From: Bacteroidales bacterium
GTDB lineage: Bacteria > Bacteroidota > Bacteroidia > Bacteroidales > UBA7960
NCBI GenBank assembly: GCA_007128045.1
Contig: SKYG01000037.1
Coordinates: forward strand, 1 to 13,109
Length of the DNA stretch: 13,109 nucleotides
Reading direction: 5' to 3'
A program made the translations under genes and the position numbers. Below, piece after piece: positions 6,982 to 13,109 of this stretch (positions are counted from its first letter, which is position 1; each line of letters begins with the position of its first letter). The notes below the pieces were generated by a model. That model had not been told where the DNA came from, searched no databases, and saw nothing but the letters and a program-made list of their open reading frames with translations.

Positions 6982-9231
6982 TTAGGATATATCTTTGATG
7001 TCCTCTTTACCAATTCTGGTAACTTTCTGTATCCCTTTGATCTTCTTTAATTTGTTGATCAGGTTGTTAAGGTGCTGTGTATCGTAAATATACAACATAA
7101 CAGTGCCTTCAAAAGTTCCTGCATTTGTATCGATATGGATATTTCGGATATTGATATTGTATTCACTGGAGATGATATTGGTAAGGTTCTGAAGCAACCC
7201 AACATCATCGAATCCCTTCACCTTGATGCCCGATAAGAAAGCGATAGATTTATTGCTGATCCACTTCGCCTTAACGATGCGATAAGCATATTTCGACATG
7301 AGTTGCAATGAGTTCGGGCAGTTATTTCTATGAATCTTTATCCCCTCATTGATGGTGACGAAACCGAACACATCATCGCCGGGTATAGGATTGCAGCAGG
7401 GAGACAGGGTATATGTCAGATTTTCCATGCTATCACCGATAAGCAGGGTATCAGGTTTGGTCTTCAGCTGTTGTCTGATGGGATCAGCAGTCTCAGGTTT
7501 AGCTGTTGGCGACTCTTTAGAGCGACCAAAAGTATTTTTCAGGAAGCTTAACATGCCCCTTTCCTGATCCGAAGCATAAGACTTTAGCTCTTTTTGCCCG
7601 ATAAGTCCGATAGCCACATCATAATACAGATCCAGAGGAGCCTGTAGTTTAAAGTGTTTGACCAGCTTATCAATATTTTCCTGTGTATAAGGGATTTTAA
7701 GTTGTTTTAGCTTCCTTTCCAGTATTTCCTTGCCCTCTTCAGCCTGTCTCTTTCTTTCTTCCTTCAGTGCACTCTTGATTTTTCCCTTGGCCCTGGCTGT
7801 GTATACATATTGAAGCCAATCAGGTTTGGGAGATTGCTTTACTGAAGTGATTATTTCCACCTGATCTCCGCTTTTAAGTACATGGCTTAATGGAACCAGT
7901 TTATGATTTACTTTTGCACCCAAACAATGATTGCCAACCTGAGAGTGAATGCTATAGGCAAAATCCAGTGCAGTGGAGCTAATTGGAAGCGTGCGAAGCT
8001 CGCCTTTGGGAGTAAAGACGAAAATTTCATCAGAGAACAGGTTCAATTTGAAATCATCCATAAAGTCCAGAGCGTCGGCCTCTGAGGTCTTGAGTATCTC
8101 ACGAATACGCTTCAGCCACTTATCTAATCCGCTTTCACCCGTTTTGGCCTCTTTATATTTCCAATGAGCTGCATAACCTTTTTCAGCAACTTCATCCATA
8201 CGCTTTGTACGTATCTGAACTTCCACCCACTTACCTTGCTTGCTCATCACTGTGGTATGAAGTGACTCATATCCGTTTGCTTTTGGGGTGGAAATCCAGT
8301 CGCGTAGACGATCCGGATTTGGCCTGTAAATGTCTGTAACAATAGAATAGACTTTCCAGCAATCAGCCCGTTCTCTTTTTTCAGGGGTGTCAATTACAAT
8401 ACGTATAGCAAAGATGTCATACACCTCATCAAAAGAAATGCCTTTCTTTTCCATTTTTCCCCAGATCGAATTGATCGATTTTGTTCGTGCCTGAATCTGA
8501 AATTGCAGGTCTTCCTTTTGCAGGGCTCTCCTAATGGGCTGAATAAATGAACTGATGAATTTACTTCTTTCTTTTTCGGTATCTTCAAGCCTTTGAGATA
8601 TTGATTGAAATGCCTCTGGCTCAGTATATTTCATAGCCAGGTCTTCAAGCTCACTCTTTATAACATGAAATCCAAGCCTATGTGCCAGCGGTGCAAACAG
8701 ATACAGGGTTTCCTGGGCTACTTTTAATTGTTTTTTGGGAGGCAATGAATCCAATGTCCGCATATTGTGCAGACGATCAGCCAATTTGATGAGAATGACA
8801 CGCACATCATCCGATAATGTCAGAAGCATTTTGCGGAAGTTCTCAGCCTGAACAGATGTGGTTTGATCAAAAATATCAGAAATCTTGGTCAATCCATCAA
8901 TAATACGTGACACTTCTTCCCCGAAATACTCTGTGATATCAGATAATGTATAGTCAGTATCCTCGACCACATCATGAAGCAAGGAACAGACTACACTTGT
9001 AGCTCCAAGTCCGATTTCCTCAACCACGATCTGTCCAACGGAAATCGGATGATAAATATAGGGTTCACCACTCTTCCTCCGATGATTCTTATGAGCTTCA
9101 ACTGCAAAATTAAATGCAGTCCGTATCTTTTTACGGTCTTCCTTGCTTGTGGTTGGACGACAGACCGAAAGCAAATTCCTGTAGCGTTTCAGAATCTCAA
9201 TACGCTCCTGTTCATAATCAACTTCAGCCAT
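6982..9231 (-). CDS. Bifunctional (p)ppGpp synthetase/hydrolase, RelA/SpoT family (long Rel)
   Basis: The protein makes (p)ppGpp from ATP and GDP/GTP during starvation and hydrolyses it. At 749 residues it has the full long-RSH layout. The N-terminal HD hydrolase domain carries the metal ligands H61, H86-D87 (LLHDVVEDT) and D152 (KLADRLHNM), so hydrolase activity is expected. The synthetase domain (about 245-360) has SIWGKMEKKG, the loop RLRDWISTPKANGYESLHTT (308-327) and VEVQIRT (336-342). Then come TGS (about 400-463), a helical region, a zinc-finger-like domain with C612/C613, H634 and C638, and a C-terminal ACT domain (about 668-740). The charged motif that in bifunctional enzymes reads RxKD is RLRD here, which keeps the positive charges and differs from the acidic ExDD of monofunctional RelA. 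It follows ppx by 128 bp, with a probable promoter of its own. As the only family member in view it could be the sole Rel, but that needs the whole genome. Confidence 0.96.
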   Translation of the reverse strand: MAEVDYEQERIEILKRYRNLLSVCRPTTSKEDRKKIRTAFNFAVEAHKNHRRKSGEPYIYHPISVGQIVVEEIGLGATSVVCSLLHDVVEDTDYTLSDITEYFGEEVSRIIDGLTKISDIFDQTTSVQAENFRKMLLTLSDDVRVILIKLADRLHNMRTLDSLPPKKQLKVAQETLYLFAPLAHRLGFHVIKSELEDLAMKYTEPEAFQSISQRLEDTEKERSKFISSFIQPIRRALQKEDLQFQIQARTKSINSIWGKMEKKGISFDEVYDIFAIRIVIDTPEKRERADCWKVYSIVTDIYRPNPDRLRDWISTPKANGYESLHTTVMSKQGKWVEVQIRTKRMDEVAEKGYAAHWKYKEAKTGESGLDKWLKRIREILKTSEADALDFMDDFKLNLFSDEIFVFTPKGELRTLPISSTALDFAYSIHSQVGNHCLGAKVNHKLVPLSHVLKSGDQVEIITSVKQSPKPDWLQYVYTARAKGKIKSALKEERKRQAEEGKEILERKLKQLKIPYTQENIDKLVKHFKLQAPLDLYYDVAIGLIGQKELKSYASDQERGMLSFLKNTFGRSKESPTAKPETADPIRQQLKTKPDTLLIGDSMENLTYTLSPCCNPIPGDDVFGFVTINEGIKIHRNNCPNSLQLMSKYAYRIVKAKWISNKSIAFLSGIKVKGFDDVGLLQNLTNIISSEYNINIRNIHIDTNAGTFEGTVMLYIYDTQHLNNLINKLKKIKGIQKVTRIGKEDIKDIS

Positions 9232-9280
9232 ATTCCAATTGACTTATTCAACATACCTGACAATACAAAAAAAACTGACG

Positions 9281-9325
9281 GGTATTATTATTCACCTGCA
9301 TGATTGATAAACAGGTAACAATACC
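9281..9325. other. Long imperfect stem-loop in the relA/spoT leader
   Basis: Outer arms GGTATT (9281-9286) and AATACC (9320-9325) and inner arms ACCTG (9294-9298) and CAGGT (9312-9316) form a two-part stem with an uneven internal loop (7 against 3 nt) and a 13-nt apical loop. It lies between ppx and relA, around the expected relA start site. It could be a leader structure or a weak ppx terminator; it has no T-run. Confidence 0.4.
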
Positions 9326-9331
9326 ACATTA

Positions 9332-9362
9332 CAAAGATAACTCAAAATCAGAGGAAATTCTA
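9332..9362 (-). promoter_or_regulatory. Probable relA/spoT promoter overlapping the ppx stop
   Basis: TATCTTTG on the - strand (9339-9332) matches the TAnnTTTG box exactly. At 20 bp upstream the -33 position is TAG, one mismatch from TTG, and is the ppx stop codon itself. The leader to the relA ATG at 9231 would be about 95 nt. The weak -33 box lowers confidence. Confidence 0.4.
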
Positions 9363-10241
9363 ACTCCTGGAGTATTCTTTAAACATGTCAATCACCATCC
9401 CATCAGACAGTCCGATCTTTGGCACATAAATATTATCAATTTTTATTTGGCGCATGATAAACTGAAAAATCTGTCCTGCAGGAATAATCACATCTGCCCT
9501 GTCGGGCCTCATGCCAAGTTGCTGAATTCTTTCATCCAACGAAAATTTTCCCAAATCATTCAATGCAAATTCCAGCCTCTCTATGCTAAGAATATTGTCA
9601 GGTATCCGGCCATAAAGCTTGGTAATCTTGTTAATATTGCCGCCCGAGCCAACCAAAATAAAATCACTCTTCTTGATATTTAATGATTTGAGCCATTTTT
9701 TCATGGCAGTCCATTCATTTTTATCAACCTTGTTTTTCAACAAACGGACCGTTCCAATCTTAAAAGACCCCGAAGCAATTCTGTTATCTCCCTTAAGCAG
9801 GGAAATCTCCGTGCTACCACCACCTACATCAATAAACATAACGTACTTGGGGGCGTCATGAAAGTATTGATCACCCAATCCGCTTACCAGGCTGGCTTCC
9901 TGAAGTCCGTCAATAACTTCAATCTGTATCCCGGTTTCTTTCTCAATCTTACTGATGACCTCCTGTTGGTTAGTGGCTTCACGCATGGCAGCTGTGGCAC
10001 ATGCCTTCCAGGCCACAGGCTGATTGACTTCAATCAACAGTTTGAATGCCTGCATGGTTTTCAGGAGCTTGTCTGTTTTTTCCTGCGAAATGGTTCCACT
10101 GGTAAACACATCCTCCCCTAAACGTATGGGAATCCGTAGCAATGACGCCTTCTCAACAACGACTTGTCCGTTTTTGGAAAAGGCATTGGAAAAAAACAGC
10201 CTCACGGCATTGGTACCTATATCTATAGCTGCTAAAAGCAT
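9360..10241 (-). CDS. ppx: Exopolyphosphatase / pppGpp phosphohydrolase, short Ppx/GppA form
   Basis: Members of this ASKHA-fold family remove terminal phosphates from polyphosphate (Ppx) or turn pppGpp into ppGpp (GppA). Visible motifs are DIGTNAVRL (7-15), the phosphate-binding start of the fold; ACATAAMREATN (80-91); GLQEASLV with the likely catalytic Glu E115; FIDVGGGSTEIS (136-147); GSGGNINKI (198-206) and the family signature around RPDRADVIIPAG (245-256). At 293 residues it has only the catalytic core and lacks the C-terminal HD-like domain of the 500-residue E. coli proteins; short forms like this are common outside proteobacteria. The start lies 11 bp after the ppk1 stop, so the two are almost surely cotranscribed, which favours a polyphosphate role. 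Choice between Ppx and GppA activity cannot be made from sequence. Confidence 0.93.
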   Translation of the reverse strand: MLLAAIDIGTNAVRLFFSNAFSKNGQVVVEKASLLRIPIRLGEDVFTSGTISQEKTDKLLKTMQAFKLLIEVNQPVAWKACATAAMREATNQQEVISKIEKETGIQIEVIDGLQEASLVSGLGDQYFHDAPKYVMFIDVGGGSTEISLLKGDNRIASGSFKIGTVRLLKNKVDKNEWTAMKKWLKSLNIKKSDFILVGSGGNINKITKLYGRIPDNILSIERLEFALNDLGKFSLDERIQQLGMRPDRADVIIPAGQIFQFIMRQIKIDNIYVPKIGLSDGMVIDMFKEYSRS

Positions 10242-10252
10242 ACTTCAATAGC

Positions 10253-12313
10253 TTATATTGTCTTAAAATATTCATAAATTGCCAATTGACTCCTCGTAAG
10301 GGGCTCTGAGGTTACCTGCCGGTAATTGTTTTTGCGTGTCTTTTCAAGAATCCGGGCTTTCACATTGTCTCGCCATTGTATATCCATCATCGTTCGCAGT
10401 TCAGCTTTTATCTGGTTATCCAGAATAGGACAACCAACCTCAATGCGATGGTCCAGGTTACGAACCATAAAATCGGCTGAAGATATAAAAAATCGTTCGT
10501 TGCCTCCATTGTGAAAAATAAATACACGTGAGTGCTCCAAAAACCGGTCTACGATACTGATAGCTTCAATATTCTCGCTCACCCCGGGAATTCCCGGCAC
10601 CAGCACGCATATCCCTCTGATGATCAGTCTGCATTTCACCCCTGCCTGACTGGCTTTATATAGCTTATTGACAATCTCCTCATCCACCAGAGAATTCATT
10701 TTCAGCAGGATCTCGGCGCGGAGGCCCAGCCGTGCATTCCTTATCTCATTGTCGATCATCCGTAAAAAAAATCTTCTGGTTCGATAGGGAGATACAACCA
10801 GATGCTTGAAGTTACTATGTGATACCAGGGTTTTTTCTATCAACCCAAAAACTATTTCCACCTCCTGTGTTATCCTGGGATGACTTGTCAACAGGCTGTC
10901 GTCAGCATAAAGACGCGCTGTTTCTTCATTGAAGTTTCCGGTGCCGACATTGGCATACGATATCAATTCTTTTCCTTCACGCCGTTTTATAAGTATCAGC
11001 TTGGAGTGTACCTTTATACCAGAAATACCCTGAATGATCCTGACACCCTCCTCTTGCATCTTCTCCGCCCAGAAAATATTTGCCTGTTCATCGAAACGGG
11101 CCTGTAATTCCAAAAATACGGTTACATGCTTGCCGTTTCGGGCCGCATTGATCAAGGCGTTGATCACCTTAGAGTTCCTGGCAGCCCGGTAAATGGTCAT
11201 TTTTATACTTTTCACCTTGGGATCAATAGAGGCTTCCCTTAACAGATCGATAATATAATGAAAAGATTGGTATGGAAAGTGTAGCATAACATCTTTCTCG
11301 CGCAATACACCAAGAATACTTCTGCTACCATCCAAATCAGGATGTTGCAAAGGGGGCATGGGTTCATATTCAAGATGTGCTCCGCCAAGATTGGGAAATG
11401 CCATGAAGTCCTTGGAATTATGATATCGGCCACCAGCAACGATATTGTCTTTTCCTGAAACCCTGAGCCGTTGTGTTAGTGTCTTAAACATCCTTTTTGG
11501 CATCTGCTGATCATATACAAACCTTACCGGCTTACCCTTTTTTCGTTGCTTTAAGCTATCTGACAACCTTTCAATAAAGCTTTTTGACACGTCATTGTCA
11601 ATATCCAGCTCTGCATCCCGTGTAAGCTTGATGGTATATGCTTTATAATCATCAAAATCAAATATGGAAAACACCTCTGCCAGGTTAAAACGGATGACAT
11701 CATCAAGCATAATTATATAGCTCTTTTCCGCTTCCCCGGGAAGCACCACAAAACGCGACACTACTGATGTGGGTACCTTGATCAAGGCGAAGTCCTCATT
11801 CGTCTTATCACCTTTCTTGATCAGGTGAATAGCCAGATAGATTGCCCTGTCACGAATAAAGGATGATCGTTTCAGGTTCTGAATCATCACAGGAAAAATA
11901 TTCGGACGAACATGTTCGCGAAAAAACTCGCGGATAAACTCCTGCTGCGCTACAGTAAGCTGTTCCTCATTCACGAGAAATATATTTTCCCGCTCAAATT
12001 CCTTTAATAAGGTTTGATGAATTTGGTTGAACTGCTTTTGTTGCCGAAGATTGATCTCGTTGATTTTTTCAAGCAACTGCTCCGGGTCAAAGTTCAAAGC
12101 GTCAGGATCATCCCTTTTAAGTTCAATAAGCCTTCTGATGGTAGCAACACGAACACGAAAGAACTCATCCAGGTTGTTGGAGTATATGCCAAGAAAACGA
12201 AACCTCTCAGTAACTGGAACGCCTTCATCAGCGGCTTCCTGCAAAACACGTTCATTGAATGACAGCCAGCTTATTTCACGGTTTATTATTGGATATTCTT
12301 TTTTATCAGGCAT
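10253..12313 (-). CDS. ppk1: Polyphosphate kinase 1
   Basis: Ppk1 reversibly transfers the gamma phosphate of ATP onto a growing inorganic polyphosphate chain through a phosphohistidine. From the Met at 12313 the protein has 686 residues, the normal length, and begins MPDKKEYPIINREISWLSFN, as the family does. The frame is open to an ATG at 12415, but that start would add 34 unrelated residues and overlap sixA by 70 bp, so I reject it. Motifs are NREISWLSFNERVL (11-24), NNLDEFFRVRV (46-56), the catalytic phospho-His H436 in GIKVHSKLILI (432-442; E. coli His435), YANVGTGNFNEETARLYAD (453-471) and the second conserved His H594 in LEHSRVF (592-598; E. coli His592). Both phospholipase-D-like halves are complete. 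The gene is 32 bp after sixA and 11 bp before ppx. Confidence 0.97.
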   Translation of the reverse strand: MPDKKEYPIINREISWLSFNERVLQEAADEGVPVTERFRFLGIYSNNLDEFFRVRVATIRRLIELKRDDPDALNFDPEQLLEKINEINLRQQKQFNQIHQTLLKEFERENIFLVNEEQLTVAQQEFIREFFREHVRPNIFPVMIQNLKRSSFIRDRAIYLAIHLIKKGDKTNEDFALIKVPTSVVSRFVVLPGEAEKSYIIMLDDVIRFNLAEVFSIFDFDDYKAYTIKLTRDAELDIDNDVSKSFIERLSDSLKQRKKGKPVRFVYDQQMPKRMFKTLTQRLRVSGKDNIVAGGRYHNSKDFMAFPNLGGAHLEYEPMPPLQHPDLDGSRSILGVLREKDVMLHFPYQSFHYIIDLLREASIDPKVKSIKMTIYRAARNSKVINALINAARNGKHVTVFLELQARFDEQANIFWAEKMQEEGVRIIQGISGIKVHSKLILIKRREGKELISYANVGTGNFNEETARLYADDSLLTSHPRITQEVEIVFGLIEKTLVSHSNFKHLVVSPYRTRRFFLRMIDNEIRNARLGLRAEILLKMNSLVDEEIVNKLYKASQAGVKCRLIIRGICVLVPGIPGVSENIEAISIVDRFLEHSRVFIFHNGGNERFFISSADFMVRNLDHRIEVGCPILDNQIKAELRTMMDIQWRDNVKARILEKTRKNNYRQVTSEPLTRSQLAIYEYFKTI

Positions 12314-12345
12314 GATCTCGGGTTTATAATAAAAACCTGCGTTAA

Positions 12346-12846
12346 CTATTTCTTCAACATCTTGGGAGATATACAGAAATGCAGATTTGTGGTTGCCGTG
12401 GGCAGGTGACTCCAATGGTCTGTCTCGAAACCTATACAGACAACTCCGGTTGTTGGCATATAGTCTGACATATCAGTCAGAAACATACTGGCAAATTGAG
12501 TCATGGCGGGATTATGACCGACCATCATAACAACATCCTTATCATCTGGCAGACTCATGGCAAGATCATATAATTGCTCGGCATCCTGGTAATAGATATT
12601 GCTTTCTATCAATATCTCGTTTTGAGGATATCCCAGAACTTCTGCAAAAATAACCGCCGTTTCAAATGCCCGTATCGCATGACTCGAAACAATCAGATCA
12701 GGTATCACGGCGTTCCCGGATAGAAATTCTGCGACTAGTTTTGTCCTTTCTATTCCGGTCTGCAACAAAGGTCTCTCATGGTCTCTCAGCCCTGCGTGAT
12801 CCCAGGAAGATTTGGCATGACGGACTAATAACAAGGTTTTAGGCAT
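12346..12846 (-). CDS. sixA: SixA-like histidine phosphatase
   Basis: This 166-residue protein of the branch-2-like small histidine phosphatase group (SixA type) removes phosphate from phosphohistidine in proteins; some members have other substrates. The RHG-type motif LVRHAKSSW (7-15) carries the catalytic H10, HERPLLQTG (23-31) is typical of SixA, SSHAIRAFETA (54-64) supplies the second Arg (R59), and VGHNP (109-113) the second His (H111). The catalytic set is complete. It is the first gene of the probable sixA-ppk1-ppx unit, 32 bp before ppk1, which itself works through a phosphohistidine; whether SixA acts on Ppk1 is only a guess. No TAnnTTTG promoter was seen upstream; that region is filled by repeats. 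The symbol marks the family and not a proven function. Confidence 0.9.
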   Translation of the reverse strand: MPKTLLLVRHAKSSWDHAGLRDHERPLLQTGIERTKLVAEFLSGNAVIPDLIVSSHAIRAFETAVIFAEVLGYPQNEILIESNIYYQDAEQLYDLAMSLPDDKDVVMMVGHNPAMTQFASMFLTDMSDYMPTTGVVCIGFETDHWSHLPTATTNLHFCISPKMLKK

Positions 12847-12864
12847 GGCTCTGTGGGTTTGAGT

Positions 12865-12906
12865 TGTGGGTTGTGGGTTGCGGGTTATGGGTTGCGGGTT
12901 GCGGGT
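12865..12906. repeat. G-rich 7-bp tandem array (TGYGGGT), G-quadruplex capable
   Basis: Six contiguous 7-bp units (TGTGGGT twice, TGCGGGT, TATGGGT, TGCGGGT twice) form the array; a further TGTGGGT is at 12852-12858, and degenerate GTGG units run on to about 12920. The GGG runs are separated by 4-nt loops, so the + strand fits the G3N1-7 quadruplex pattern with six G-tracts. It starts 6-20 bp upstream of the sixA start codon and lies in the template strand of that gene. Confidence 0.85.
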
Positions 12907-12934
12907 TGTGGTGGTTGTGGTTCATAGCACCTGT

Positions 12935-12957
12935 CATCTCGAGCGTTAGCGAGAGAT
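12935..12957. repeat. Short palindromic element, probably a dispersed repeat
   Basis: TCTCG (12937-12941) and CGAGA (12950-12954) form a stem with an 8-nt loop; the surrounding word CATCTCGAGCG...GAGAGATC resembles intergenic palindromes repeated many times in Bacteroidota genomes. The resemblance is from memory and only one copy is in this window. Confidence 0.5.
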
Positions 12958-12985
12958 CCCCTACAGACCAAGGACTGCCAGGTAG

Positions 12986-13083
12986 CCAGGTTGCCGGACT
13001 GCCAGGTTGCCGGGTATCAGTTTGTCGGGTTTTTTCTCAGTGCTAATTGCTCAGCGCTGTGTTTTTGATTACCAGGTTGCCGG
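12986..13083. repeat. Three exact copies of CCAGGTTGCCGG
   Basis: Exact copies lie at 12986-12997, 13002-13013 and 13072-13083. A longer 16-bp direct repeat, GGACTGCCAGGTWGCC, covers 12972-12987 and 12996-13011. Between copies two and three are two similar CTCAGYGCT words and T-runs. No gene is visible. This continues the repeat-rich region upstream of sixA up to the window end. Confidence 0.75.
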
Positions 13084-13109
13084 GTTGTCGCTAGCATCGT
13101 ATCAACGCA

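Noticed and set aside
9300..9683. 127-residue open frame on the + strand
   Set aside because: It is antisense to the strongly supported ppx gene and begins within the relA leader; no family resemblance.
12864..13046. 60-residue open frame on the + strand rich in Gly, Trp and Val
   Set aside because: It is the translation of the G-rich tandem repeats and flanking repeat words, with no domain or initiation signal.

Overview
The window looks like a chromosomal segment of a Bacteroidota bacterium, probably Bacteroidales or a close relative. Three things point there. Four intergenic gaps hold a -7 box of the form TAnnTTTG, three of them with a well-spaced upstream TTG, which is the promoter type of that phylum. 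The E1 alpha and beta subunits of a 2-oxoacid dehydrogenase are fused into one 805-residue chain with the VWDDGYGIS signature. The gene order relA/spoT - fur - purA is, as I recall, common in Bacteroidales. I see no phage, plasmid, transposase, toxin-antitoxin, CRISPR or defence genes.

Layout. On the + strand, positions 2-1234 hold the 3' part of a PspC-domain membrane protein cut by the window edge, and 1362-3779 hold the fused E1 dehydrogenase behind its own promoter. A tandem array of 8-bp units and a bidirectional terminator (3786-3870) separate E1 from a convergent rubrerythrin gene (3871-4452, - strand). A 370-bp gap follows, holding the rubrerythrin promoter, a short direct repeat and weak inverted repeats. 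Everything from 4823 to 12846 is on the - strand. In transcription order it reads sixA-like phosphohistidine phosphatase, ppk1, ppx/gppA, relA/spoT, fur, purA. The last 260 bp, upstream of sixA, are almost wholly simple or dispersed repeats: a G-rich 7-bp tandem array, a palindrome and three copies of a 12-mer.

How the genes fit together. sixA, ppk1 and ppx are spaced 32 and 11 bp apart and look like one transcription unit. Ppk1 makes polyphosphate and Ppx/GppA degrades it (and possibly pppGpp). RelA/SpoT then makes and degrades (p)ppGpp. PurA, which commits IMP to AMP, is a known (p)ppGpp target in other bacteria. The minus-strand block therefore joins phosphate storage, stringent response and purine nucleotide supply, with a Fur-family metal or peroxide sensor in the middle. 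Rubrerythrin (peroxide reduction) lies just beyond purA and could be a Fur/PerR target, but no operator was seen.

Nothing here is a clearly undescribed multi-gene system. The most interesting signals are regulatory: a near-perfect purA promoter placed just upstream of an intrinsic terminator that lies inside the purA leader, a G-quadruplex-capable repeat directly upstream of sixA, and a Fur-box-like dyad in the spacer of a possible fur promoter.
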